A DNA stretch of 38,989 nt, from the NCBI RefSeq assembly GCF_019396355.1, contig NZ_JAHKRK010000051.1, forward strand, positions 1 to 38,989, written 5' to 3'. The translations under genes and the position numbers were made by a program. This DNA comes from Pseudonocardia nigra (GTDB lineage: Bacteria > Actinomycetota > Actinomycetes > Mycobacteriales > Pseudonocardiaceae). Under the pieces are notes generated by a model. That model worked only from the letters and a program-made list of their open reading frames with translations, had not been told where the DNA came from and did no database searches. Numbering within the stretch: the first letter of the stretch is position 1; each line of letters begins with the position of its first letter. Below are positions 23,226 through 30,930 of the stretch, piece by piece.

Positions 23226-24074
23226 GTGAGGACGTACGTCCACCCGTCCAACGCCGAGACCGCCGGGAACTGGGACGGACCGGGTGGCGACTTCTGGTCC
23301 GACAACGCCGACATGTTCGACGCGGGTGTGGCCCGCTACTTGCAGCCGTTCCTCGACGCGGCCGCGATCGGCCCGGACTTGCAGGTGCTCGACGTCGGCT
23401 GCGGCGCCGGCCAGACCACCCGCGAGGCCGCCCGGCTGGCCGCGGCGGGCAGCGCCGTCGGGGTGGACCTGTCCACGCGGCTGCTCGACCTGGCCCGGCG
23501 GCGGGCCGAGCAGGAGGGCCTGACCAACGTCCGGTTCGAGCAGGCCGACGCGCAGGTCGCCGACCTCGGCGCGGACCGCTACGACCGGGTGATCAGCCGC
23601 ACCGGCGTCATGTTCTTCGGCGACCCCGTCGCCGCGTTCACCAACCTCGCCGGCGCGCTGAAGCCCGACGGCCGGCTCGTGCTGCTGGTCTGGCAGTCCC
23701 TCGCGGAGCAGGAGTGGTTCCCCGCGTTCATGGGCGCGGTCGCCGCCGGCCGCGACATCCCACCCCCGCCCGCGGACCGACCGGGCCCGTTCTCGCTGGG
23801 CGATCCCGAGCGGGTGCATGCCGTGCTGACCGCGGCCGGCTTCACCGAGCCGACGCTCGTCGGCCTGCGCGAACCCATGTTCTACGGGCCGGACGTCGCG
23901 ACGGCCGAGACGTTCGTGCTCGGACTCGTCGGTGGTGCGCTCGCCGACCTCGACGACGCGGCCCGCGCCGAGGCGATGGCCGCGCTGCGCGCCACGCTCG
24001 AGGCCCACCTCGGGCCCGAGGGGGTCACGTACCGCTCGGCGATGTGGATCGTCACGGCCGAGCGGGCAGGCTAG
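23226..24074 (+). CDS. Class I SAM-dependent methyltransferase
   Basis: About 282 residues. Motif I is VLDVGCGAGQTTREAARLAA (about residues 56-75). Acidic motif II follows in GSAVGVDLSTRLLDLARRRA; a post-I motif is RFEQADAQVADLG; RYDRVISRTGVMFFGDPVAA and FTNLAGALKPDGRLVLLVWQ complete the fold. The substrate is unknown; the closest-looking group is the generic Methyltransf_25/11 family. GTG 23226 has GAAGGG 7 bases upstream; the frame is also open from an ATG at 23175. It stands alone between the DoxX-like gene (divergent) and a frameshifted reductase (convergent). Confidence 0.9.
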   Translation: MRTYVHPSNAETAGNWDGPGGDFWSDNADMFDAGVARYLQPFLDAAAIGPDLQVLDVGCGAGQTTREAARLAAAGSAVGVDLSTRLLDLARRRAEQEGLTNVRFEQADAQVADLGADRYDRVISRTGVMFFGDPVAAFTNLAGALKPDGRLVLLVWQSLAEQEWFPAFMGAVAAGRDIPPPPADRPGPFSLGDPERVHAVLTAAGFTEPTLVGLREPMFYGPDVATAETFVLGLVGGALADLDDAARAEAMAALRATLEAHLGPEGVTYRSAMWIVTAERAG

Positions 24075-24175
24075 GACGTCCCGGAACTCGCCCGGCGCCG
24101 CGCTGTGCAGCGGCGTTCGAGGTCGCGGCGGGGCCGGCCGTGCGGACGGGACGGGCGGACGGTGATCGCCACGGT

Positions 24176-24711
24176 TCAGCGCACGACGCGGAACCGCAGG
24201 TCCGTCAGCTGACCAGAGGAGGACTGTTCGACGCGCTCGAGGGCCACCCGGCGGCCGGCGTGGAGCGGCACGCCGTCGCCGAGGAGCACGGGCGCGATGT
24301 GCACGACCACCTCGTCGAGCAGGCCGGCGGCGAGGCACTGGGCCGCGAGGTTCGCGCCGAAGATCCCGACGTCGCGGCCGTCTGCGGCCGCCCGGGTGGT
24401 GGCGACCGCGTCCTCGACGCTCCCGGACAGGAACGTGATGCCCTCACCGGGCTGCTCCTGCGGGCGATGGGTCAGGACGAACACGGTCCGCTCCAGGCGC
24501 CCCCGTAGATGCCGGCGACCCCGTCGTACCGCGGCACCGCGGCGTCGTGCCACCGGCGCCCGGCGAGGATCGTGCCCGTGCCGGTGCGCACGGCGTCGGC
24601 GATCGGGTTCGGCTCGCCCCCGCCGTGGCCGGCGGCCCAGTCCATGCTGTCGCCGGGGCCGGCGATGAACCCGTCGAGGGACTGCGTCACGTGCCAAGTC
24701 ACTTTGCTCAT
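24176..24711 (-). pseudogene. Dihydrofolate reductase family protein, frameshifted
   Basis: ATG 24711 opens MSKVTWHVTQSLDGFIAGPG, with SMDWAAGHGG and TILAGRRWHDAAV following, the DHFR-like RibD_C fold. Near 24490 the frame breaks after IYGGAWSGP. One frame over it continues VFVLTHRPQEQPGEGITFLS and GIFGANLAAQCLAAGLLDEV, ending DLRFRVVR at 24176. A single missing G in the GGACCGTGTTC context would explain the shift (SGPVFVLTHRP is the family reading). If corrected, it is a protein of about 178 residues. It ends 101 bases from the convergent methyltransferase stop. Confidence 0.8.
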
Positions 24712-24740
24712 GCGTTTCCGACCCGTGGCGCGCCCGGAAC

Positions 24741-25403
24741 TCATCGAGGAGCGGGCTCCGCGGGCTTGCGGGCCAGCAGGTAGCCCTGCTGCGTCTTCTC
24801 CTCGCGCTGCGGCTCGCGCAGGATCCGGGCGTGCACGCCGAGCCCGGCCTGGTCCAGCAGCTCGGCGACCGCGTCGGGCCGGCGCCGGTGGAACAGCAGC
24901 GAGATCTCCTTGCCGAACCCCTCGGTCCGGTGCAACGGCTCGTCACCGACCTGGAACGCGAGCAGCACGTGCCCGCCGGGGGCCAGCACCCGGTTGAACT
25001 CGGCGAAGACCTCCGGCAGCCGTTCGTCCGGGACGTGGATGATCGAGTAGTTGGCCAGGATGCCGGCGAGGGCCCCGTCCGGCAGGTCCAGGGCGAGCAT
25101 CGAGCCCTCCTCGAACCGCAGGTGCGGGTGTTCCAGCCGGGCGAACGCGACCATCTGTGGCGACAGGTCGATCCCGAACACCTCCAGCCCGAGGGAGTGC
25201 AGGTGGGCAGCGGAGCGCCCGGGACCGGAGCCAATGTCGGCCACCGGGCCGCCCCCGGCCGTCTGCACGAGCTCCGCGAACCAGGCGAGGAGCGCGCGGT
25301 CCAGCGGCTTGGCGGCCAGCTCCTCGCGGAAGAGCTCGGCGTACTCGGTGGCGATGGCGTCGTAGGAGGCCCGGGTGGTGTGCAGGAAGTCGGACTCGAT
25401 CAC
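24741..25403 (-). CDS. Class I SAM-dependent methyltransferase
   Basis: A 220-residue enzyme. VIESDFLHTTRASYDAIATE is a typical opening of the family. Motif I is PVADIGSGPGRSAAHLHSLG, acidic motif II is EVFGIDLSPQMVAFAR, and FAEFNRVLAPGGHVLLAFQV is motif III. HRTEGFGKEISLLFHRRRPD follows, then a C-terminal EKTQQGYLLARKP. The target is unknown. GTG 25403 was chosen because the upstream extension to an ATG at 25463 would overlap the LysR gene's end. It lies 10 bases after the lysR stop on the same strand, so the two may be co-transcribed, with the broken reductase 29 bases further on. Confidence 0.88.
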   Translation of the reverse strand: MIESDFLHTTRASYDAIATEYAELFREELAAKPLDRALLAWFAELVQTAGGGPVADIGSGPGRSAAHLHSLGLEVFGIDLSPQMVAFARLEHPHLRFEEGSMLALDLPDGALAGILANYSIIHVPDERLPEVFAEFNRVLAPGGHVLLAFQVGDEPLHRTEGFGKEISLLFHRRRPDAVAELLDQAGLGVHARILREPQREEKTQQGYLLARKPAEPAPR

Positions 25404-25413
25404 GAACGGGACG

Positions 25414-26298
25414 CTAGCCCCCGGCACCGACGATTCCGGGCCCCTCCGCCGGGACCACCGCATGGACCAGGTCGAGGAGGGCTCCGACGGCCGGGTGGCT
25501 CGGCGGCTCCCGCCAGGCCAGGTGCACGTCCACGGCCGGGGCGTCGGCCAGCGGCCGGTAGGCGACCGCGGGATGGGGGTGGATCTCGGTGGTCGCGCTC
25601 GTCGTGACGCCGACCGCCCGGCCCGCGGCGATCGCGGCGAGCCAGTCGTCGGTGTTGGCGACCGCGACGGTGGCCCGCGGCCGGGCGCCGGACGGCCACA
25701 GATCGAGCGTGGTCGTGCCGGACACCGTGTTGAGTGCCACCGGGTGCTCGGCGAGGTCGGCCAGGGTGAGGGTGGCGCGCTCGGCGAGCGGGCCGTCGGC
25801 CGGCACGGCGGCCACGCGCGGCTCGGCGAGGAGCCGTTCGGTGTGGACGCCGCGGATCGCGAGCCGTTCCCGGACCACCGCGACGTCCACGCTGCCCTGG
25901 CCGAGGCCCGCGGAGCGGTCGTCGATCCGCAGCAGCTCGAGCGGGACGTCCGGGTGGTCCTGGCGCCACCGACGCAGCAGCGTGGTGGTGTGCGGGCCGA
26001 GCGCGGACCACGAGTGCCCCAGGCGCAGCGGCCAGGTGGCGGCCTGGTCCGGGTCGAGCGCGGCGTCGACGGCGGTGAGGGCGGCGCGGGCCCGGTCGCG
26101 GAACACCAGCCCGGCGGGCGTGAGCTCCAGGTGGTGGGTGGAGCGGTCGACCAGGCGGATGCGCAGGTGCGCCTCGAGCTGTTGCAGGGTGCGTGACAGC
26201 GCGGGCTGGGTGAGGTGCAGCCGGGCCGCGGCGCGGGTGAGGTTGCCCTCCTCGGCGATCGCGACCAACGCGCGGAGGTGGCGCAGCTCGACCGTCAT
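25414..26298 (-). CDS. LysR-family transcriptional regulator
   Basis: A 294-residue LysR regulator. The N-terminal HTH is MTVELRHLRALVAIAEEGNL and TRAAARLHLTQPALSRTLQQ (residues about 1-62). A substrate-binding domain follows (about residues 88-285; PLRLGHSWSALGPHTTTLLR, SVDVAVVRERLAIRG). The ATG at 26298 gives the standard start; the frame is open 11 codons further without similarity. It is divergent from the EamA exporter at 26368, the usual arrangement for a LysR protein controlling the neighbouring gene, here probably in response to an exported metabolite. Confidence 0.93.
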   Translation of the reverse strand: MTVELRHLRALVAIAEEGNLTRAAARLHLTQPALSRTLQQLEAHLRIRLVDRSTHHLELTPAGLVFRDRARAALTAVDAALDPDQAATWPLRLGHSWSALGPHTTTLLRRWRQDHPDVPLELLRIDDRSAGLGQGSVDVAVVRERLAIRGVHTERLLAEPRVAAVPADGPLAERATLTLADLAEHPVALNTVSGTTTLDLWPSGARPRATVAVANTDDWLAAIAAGRAVGVTTSATTEIHPHPAVAYRPLADAPAVDVHLAWREPPSHPAVGALLDLVHAVVPAEGPGIVGAGG

Positions 26299-26367
26299 GC
26301 CTGAGCAGCATAACCGCGGCTCAAGCGGCATTTCCGCTCGTGGTGTGCCCCTCGTAGCGTCGGTCGT

Positions 26368-27258
26368 GTGATCGAGCCGCAGACCGCCGCGCCGCCCGCG
26401 GCTCCCGCACCGAGCCGGCGCCGGGCGGGAGCCGTCGCGCTCGTGCTCGGCGGCGCGCTGTCGGTGCAGTTCGGCGCGGCGGTCGCGGCGTCGCTGTTCC
26501 CCCGGGCCGGGGTGGCCGGGGTCGTCACGCTGCGGCTGGTGATCGCGGCGGTCGTGCTCCTTGCGGTCTGCCGGCCCCGGCTGCGCGGGTACGACCGGCG
26601 GGACTGGCTGGTCGTCGCTGCGTTCGGCGTGGCGCTCGCCGGCATGAACGGCTTGATCTACGCGGCGATCGAGCGGATTCCGCTGGGCGTGGCCGTCACC
26701 GTGGAGGTCCTCGGGCCGCTCGTGCTGTCGGTGGTCGCCGGGCGGCGACCGCTGAGCTGGTTGTGGGCGGTGCTCGCGCTGGGCGGCGTGGTCCTCCTCG
26801 GCCGCGGAAGCGTCGACGGGCTGGACCCGGTCGGGGTCGGCTTCGCGCTCGGGGCCGCGGCGATGTGGGCCGCCTACATCGTGCTCAGCGCGCGCACCGG
26901 GACACGCTTCCCGCGGGCGGACGGCCTCGCGCTCGCCATGACCGTCGCCGCCGTCCTGTCCCTGCCGTTGGGCGTGGCGGCGTCCGGGACAGCGCTGCTC
27001 GACCCCGGCATCCTCGGGCTCGGTGCCGCCGTCGCCGTCCTGTCATCGGTGCTGCCGTACTCGCTGGAGATGCTCGCCCTGCGGCGGATGCCCACGTCCA
27101 CGTTCGCCGTGCTGATGAGCCTCGGGCCCGCGATCGCCACGGTGGCGGGCTACCTCGTCCTCGGTCAGGCGCTCGGCCTCGTGCAGGTCCTCGCCATCGT
27201 CCTCGTGGTCGCCGCGAGCGCGGGAGCGGTGCGCACCGGCCCCGCCGCACCTGGGTGA
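26368..27258 (+). CDS. EamA/DMT-family transporter (RhtA-like exporter)
   Basis: A 296-residue membrane protein with ten helices in two EamA halves. Segments include GALSVQFGAAVAASLFPRAG, VTLRLVIAAVVLLAVCRPRL and LAGMNGLIYAAIERIPLGVA in the first half, and AAMWAAYIVLSARTGTRFPR then RMPTSTFAVLMSLGPAIATV in the second. The AxERIPLGVAVTVEVLGPL pattern is that of the RhtA (threonine/homoserine exporter) branch. The likely role is amino-acid or metabolite efflux. The start is GTG 26368, with a weak ribosome site. LysR control is probable from divergence. Confidence 0.9.
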   Translation: MIEPQTAAPPAAPAPSRRRAGAVALVLGGALSVQFGAAVAASLFPRAGVAGVVTLRLVIAAVVLLAVCRPRLRGYDRRDWLVVAAFGVALAGMNGLIYAAIERIPLGVAVTVEVLGPLVLSVVAGRRPLSWLWAVLALGGVVLLGRGSVDGLDPVGVGFALGAAAMWAAYIVLSARTGTRFPRADGLALAMTVAAVLSLPLGVAASGTALLDPGILGLGAAVAVLSSVLPYSLEMLALRRMPTSTFAVLMSLGPAIATVAGYLVLGQALGLVQVLAIVLVVAASAGAVRTGPAAPG

Positions 27259-27268
27259 GGGGGGAGGC

Positions 27269-27451
27269 CTACCGCCGGCCGAACTCCGCGTTCAGGTCGG
27301 CCTTCCACACCTGGTACTCGTCGGGGTGCCGCAGGCCCATGTCGGCGATGCACGTCGCGCAGCGCCCCACGACGCTCAGCAGCGACTCCTGTGCACAGCG
27401 GGTGCAGGTGTGGGTTTGCGCGATCGCGTCCTCGGTCATCACGTCGGCCAC
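27269..27451 (-). CDS. Small zinc-ribbon-like protein
   Basis: A 60-residue protein with two CxxC knuckles, HTCTRCAQ and GRCATCIADMG, spaced 11 residues apart, suggesting one zinc-binding ribbon. The rest is MGLRHPDEYQVWKADLNAEF then GRR. The start may be GTG 27451 or ATG 27439. It overlaps the end of the upstream hydrolase gene by 13 bases and is the last gene on the minus strand here. Function is unknown. Confidence 0.7.
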   Translation of the reverse strand: MADVMTEDAIAQTHTCTRCAQESLLSVVGRCATCIADMGLRHPDEYQVWKADLNAEFGRR

Positions 27452-28341
27452 GCCGGCAGTGTCGCAAACCTCAGGCGGGGACGGGGACCGACCTGACGGG
27501 TCCCGTGCGAACCGCCAGGGCGGTGATCGCCGCGAAAGCGCGTTCGTCGTCGTGCAGGGTGCGGAAAGCGAGCGCTCGCGGCGATCATGACGGTGGTGAT
27601 AGGCCGGAAGGCGCCCTCGCCCAGGCCCGTCCGCTCACCCACCAGGGTCGTCACGGGGACGTCGGGGAGCCCGGTTGCCTCCCACTGCTTCTGCACCGCG
27701 AGGATCCGTCCGAACCACCGGCCCTCCCGCTCGCCCGCGCGCCAGTTGCGCCCGGCGTAGACGGTGCGCTCGAGGTGCGCGCGGTCCTCGGGCGGGAGTG
27801 CGTCCATCGCGTCCTGCAGGAGCGCCCGCGCCACCGGCCGGTGCAGGCCCACTCGCGAGAGCAGCGCGATCGCGGCGTAGCTCACCCCCAGCAGCGGGAC
27901 CAGCTTGCGGGGCATCACCGTGGCGGCGGTGCTGTCCACGACGACGAGTCCGGCGAGCCGCTGCAGGTGCGCGTCGGCGATGGCCCGCTGGACGACCCCG
28001 CCGAAGCTCGCGCCGACCAGGACGACGGGGGCGCGCTCACCGGTCGCGTCCAGCAGCGCGACCAGGTCGGCGACGATCCGCACGAGCGATCGGCCCCGCG
28101 GGTCGTCGTCGCTGCCGCCGTAGCCGGCCCGGTCGTAGGCGAGGGTGCGGGTCTGCTCGGCGACCCGCCGCTGCACGGGCACCCACATCGATGCCCCCAC
28201 GCCGGCGCCGGACTCGAAGACGACGAGCGGATCGCCGATCCCCGCCGCCACCGTTCGGAGGCGGCGACCGTCCGGGAGCCGGACGTCCTGCTCCCGCGGC
28301 CCCCGGCCGGGTTCCGCCCCCTGCATCCGAGCCCCTCGCAT
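27439..28341 (-). CDS. Alpha/beta hydrolase with abnormal C-terminus
   Basis: About 300 residues. PLVVFESGAGVGASMWVPVQ is the oxyanion region. LAYDRAGYGGSDDDPRGRSL follows, and the nucleophile elbow is VVLVGASFGGVVQRAIADAH (Gly-Ala-Ser-Phe-Gly). VPVTTLVGERTGLGEG is the acid-strand region. After MIAASARFPHPARR the sequence becomes basic and low in family character, and the expected GH-containing catalytic loop is not seen; one frame over reads TLHDDERAFAAITALAVRTG, which belongs to something else. So the 3' end is probably rearranged or frameshifted and activity is doubtful. It follows the SDR gene by 25 bases in the catabolic operon. Start ATG 28341 (28326 possible). Confidence 0.75.
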   Translation of the reverse strand: MRGARMQGAEPGRGPREQDVRLPDGRRLRTVAAGIGDPLVVFESGAGVGASMWVPVQRRVAEQTRTLAYDRAGYGGSDDDPRGRSLVRIVADLVALLDATGERAPVVLVGASFGGVVQRAIADAHLQRLAGLVVVDSTAATVMPRKLVPLLGVSYAAIALLSRVGLHRPVARALLQDAMDALPPEDRAHLERTVYAGRNWRAGEREGRWFGRILAVQKQWEATGLPDVPVTTLVGERTGLGEGAFRPITTVMIAASARFPHPARRRTRFRGDHRPGGSHGTRQVGPRPRLRFATLPAWPT

Positions 28342-28366
28342 CGGCACCGCCCGGCACACGGTCCCG

Positions 28367-29137
28367 CTACATCCAGCCGCCGTCCACGATCCACATCTGC
28401 CCGGTGCACGAGCGGCTGTCCTCCGCCGCCAGCCACAGCACCATCCGGGCGACGTCGTCCGGGTGGAGCTTGTGCGGCAGCGCCTGGACCCGGGCGCGGT
28501 GGGCATCCGCCTCGGGCGTCATCCACTTCTCGACCTGGCGCCTGGTCATGATCCAGCCGGGAAGCACGCAGTTGACGCGCACGCCGTCCCGCCCGAACTC
28601 CCGCGCCAGCGACCGCGTGAGGCCCTCGACCGCCGCCTTGGCGGTCATGTAGACGGGCAGGTCCAGCAGGTCGAGGTGCGCGCTGATCGACCCGAGGTTG
28701 ACGATCGAGCCGCGCCCCGCCGCCCGCATGGCCGGGGCGACGGCCTGGGCGGCGAAGAACTGGTGGTCCAGGTTCACCCGCATCCGGTCGTCCCAGTACG
28801 CGGGGTCCACGTCGGTCACTGCGTGCCGGGCGTCGTTGCCGGCGTTGTTCACCAGCACCTGGACGTCGCCGAGCTCTGCGCTGATCTCGGCGATCGTCCG
28901 GCGGTAGGCGTCGAGGTCGCGGAGATCGCACTCCCGGAACAGCGGGCGCGGGTGACCGCGTTCCGCCACGGCCTCGACCAGCGCCTCCGCGTCGGCCACC
29001 GCGACGTCGACGAACGCGACCCGCGCGCCCTGGGCGGCGAACTGCGCGACGAACTCCGCACCCAACCCGCTCGCCCCGCCGCTGATGAGCACGACGGCGT
29101 CCCGCAGGCTGGGGTAGGTGGCGTACCGGCCCGTCAT
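28367..29137 (-). CDS. SDR-family NAD(P)-dependent oxidoreductase
   Basis: A 256-residue classical short-chain dehydrogenase. The cofactor loop is VVLISGGASGLGAEFVAQFA, followed by VAFVDVAVADAEALVEAVAE, which suggests NAD by the acidic residue after the strand. NNAG lies in VQVLVNNAGNDARHAV. The catalytic Ser is in NLGSISAHLDLLDLP and the YMTAK pair follows. RVNCVLPGWIMTRRQVEKWM is the substrate loop, and the C-terminus is CTGQMWIVDGGWM. It would oxidise a hydroxyl on a catabolic intermediate; the substrate is unknown. The start overlaps the alcohol dehydrogenase stop by four bases (ATGA), so the two are coupled. Confidence 0.94.
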   Translation of the reverse strand: MTGRYATYPSLRDAVVLISGGASGLGAEFVAQFAAQGARVAFVDVAVADAEALVEAVAERGHPRPLFRECDLRDLDAYRRTIAEISAELGDVQVLVNNAGNDARHAVTDVDPAYWDDRMRVNLDHQFFAAQAVAPAMRAAGRGSIVNLGSISAHLDLLDLPVYMTAKAAVEGLTRSLAREFGRDGVRVNCVLPGWIMTRRQVEKWMTPEADAHRARVQALPHKLHPDDVARMVLWLAAEDSRSCTGQMWIVDGGWM

Positions 29138-30240
29138 GGCGCGGGCACCACGATCGCGCGGCCGGGCACTCCCTCGCGCATCCCCTGGTAGGCCTCCTCG
29201 ACGTCGTCGAGGGAGTGCCGCTCGCCCAGTAGCGCGTCCAGCGGCAGCTTCCCCGAGCGGTAGAGCGCGAAGATCCGTGGGAGATCCACCTGCGGGTTCG
29301 CTGACCCGTACAGGCTTCCGACGAGGCGCTTCTGCTGCTGGACGAGCTCGTTGATCGGGATCGGGACCGTGGCGTCCACCGCGGTCAGGCCGACGCCGAT
29401 CGCGGTGCCGCCCGGCTTCAGTGCCGAGAACGCCTGCCGCAGCGTCTCCGGGCGCCCCACGGCCTCGACGGCCACGTCGGCCCCACCACCGGTGATCTTG
29501 CGGACGGCCTTGACGACGTCGTCGCCGAGCTCGGCCGCGTTCACCGTGTGCGTGGCACCGAGCCGCTGGGCGAGGTCGAGCTTCGCGGCGTCGACGTCGA
29601 CCACGACGATCGGCGACGCGCCGACGAGAGCGGCGCCCATCACCGCCGAGAGCCCGACCCCGCCCGCTCCGACGACGAGCAGCGGCCTGCCCGCCACCTG
29701 GCCCGCGACGTTGACCACGGCGCCGACACCCGTGATCACCGCGCAGCCGGTGACCGCTGCGATCTCCGGCGGCACCCCGTCCGGGACCCGTACGACAGAG
29801 CGCTGCGACACGACGGCGCGCTCGGCGAAGCAGGAGACCCCGAGGAAGTGGTGCACCTGCTCGTCGCCCCGGTGCAGCCGGGACGTCCCGTCCATCAGCC
29901 CGCCGCTGGTGACCTGCACCTTCCCGTAGACGCACATGACGGGGCGGCCGGTCATGCAGTACTCGCAATGGCCGCAGCGCGGGCGCCAGGCGAACGACAC
30001 CCGGTCGCCCACGGCGACGGCGTCGACGTCCGGGCCGACCTCCTCGACGACGCCACTGCCCTCGTGGCCGAGGACGATCGGCAGGGGGCACGGGATGTCC
30101 CCGGTCATGTAGTGCAGGTCACTGTGGCAGATGCCCGCCGCCTCGACCCGGACGAGCACCTCCCCGGCGTGCGGGGCGTCCAGTTCCACGTCCTCCACCT
30201 GCAGCGGCGTGCCGGGCTTCCGCAAGATCGCAGCCTTCAT
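29134..30240 (-). CDS. Zinc-dependent alcohol dehydrogenase
   Basis: A 368-residue MDR-family enzyme. Catalytic zinc ligands are Cys38 (AAGICHSDLHY), His59 and Glu60 (LGHEGSGVV), with a further Cys in AAVTGCAVITGVGAVVN. The structural zinc site is Cys89, Cys92, Cys95 and Cys103 (RCGHCEYCMTGRPVMC). The NAD site is LLVVGAGGVGLSAVMGAALV with an Asp after the second strand (VVVDVDAAKL), favouring NAD. It is close to class III or aryl-alcohol dehydrogenases. It follows tetR by 46 bases and is coupled to the SDR gene. The pair would oxidise an alcohol and then a hydroxy intermediate feeding the divergent acyl-CoA genes. Confidence 0.94.
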   Translation of the reverse strand: MKAAILRKPGTPLQVEDVELDAPHAGEVLVRVEAAGICHSDLHYMTGDIPCPLPIVLGHEGSGVVEEVGPDVDAVAVGDRVSFAWRPRCGHCEYCMTGRPVMCVYGKVQVTSGGLMDGTSRLHRGDEQVHHFLGVSCFAERAVVSQRSVVRVPDGVPPEIAAVTGCAVITGVGAVVNVAGQVAGRPLLVVGAGGVGLSAVMGAALVGASPIVVVDVDAAKLDLAQRLGATHTVNAAELGDDVVKAVRKITGGGADVAVEAVGRPETLRQAFSALKPGGTAIGVGLTAVDATVPIPINELVQQQKRLVGSLYGSANPQVDLPRIFALYRSGKLPLDALLGERHSLDDVEEAYQGMREGVPGRAIVVPAP

Positions 30241-30286
30241 GCCGCCATCCTCGCTGCCGGGGTCGGGCGAGTGCCAGAGCGTCGGT

Positions 30287-30877
30287 TCAGGACGGGCGCT
30301 CGGCCCACCGCAGCAGGATCTCGCGTTCGAGGGCGGGATCCGTGCGCAGGACGCTGGTCATGGCGAGCCCGCGGAACAGCGCGAGCAGGCCCTCGTGCGA
30401 GACGCGGTCGCCGGCGGAGCCGAGCACGGCGGGGGCCAGCTCACGCAGCGCCCGCCCGACGCGGCGTTCGGCCGGGAGCAGCGCCGCCCGCAGCGCGGGG
30501 TCGGTCCGGGCGGCGAGCCAGAGCTCGAGTCCGGCGAGGAACAGCGGCCCGCACATCACCTCGCGCAGCACGTCCAGCCCGTCCGACGCAGCGCCGCCGG
30601 GCCGTGCCGTCAGCTCGGCCGCGCGGGCGCGGACGTGCGCGGCCTGCGCCTCCGCCACGTGCCCGATCGCGGCGACGAACAGGTCGGCCTTGCTCGCGAA
30701 GTGGTGCAGCAACGCACCCCGCGAGACGCCGGCCCGGTCCTGGACGCGCTGGGTGGTGGTGCCGGCGTAGCCGTGCTCGACGAGGCAGGCCACGGTGGCC
30801 TCGATCAGCGCCGCGCGCGTGTGGTCGCGGCGCTGCTGCTGTGTGCGCCGGGGCGCCCGGCCCTTGACCACGTCCAT
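30287..30877 (-). CDS. TetR-family transcriptional regulator
   Basis: A 196-residue repressor. The HTH is HTRAALIEATVACLVEHGYA, GTTTQRVQDRAGVSRGALLH and HFASKADLFVAAIG (about residues 18-70). The C-terminal ligand domain is Ala/Leu-rich. ATG 30877 was chosen; a TTG at 30904 in frame would overlap the operator. It stands at the head of the minus-strand catabolic genes and is divergent from the acyl-CoA ligase, with a dyad at 30905-30922 between them. It probably represses both directions until an acyl-CoA or related inducer binds. Confidence 0.92.
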   Translation of the reverse strand: MDVVKGRAPRRTQQQRRDHTRAALIEATVACLVEHGYAGTTTQRVQDRAGVSRGALLHHFASKADLFVAAIGHVAEAQAAHVRARAAELTARPGGAASDGLDVLREVMCGPLFLAGLELWLAARTDPALRAALLPAERRVGRALRELAPAVLGSAGDRVSHEGLLALFRGLAMTSVLRTDPALEREILLRWAERPS

Positions 30878-30904
30878 CTCGACCGGCAGTCTACCGAGCG
30901 ACAA

Positions 30905-30922
30905 ACCGTCCGAACGGACTGT
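30905..30922. promoter_or_regulatory. Candidate TetR operator
   Basis: ACCGTCCG, AA and CGGACTGT form an inverted repeat with one mismatched pair in each arm, centred between the divergent tetR and acyl-CoA ligase genes. It overlaps the TTG at 30922, which is why a later start is preferred for the ligase. Confidence 0.55.
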
Positions 30923-30930
30923 TGGTGGGG

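Noticed and set aside
26299..26367. Small CCGC/GCGG dyad between lysR and the EamA gene as a LysR binding site
   Set aside because: The arms are only four bases and no convincing T-N11-A box was found.
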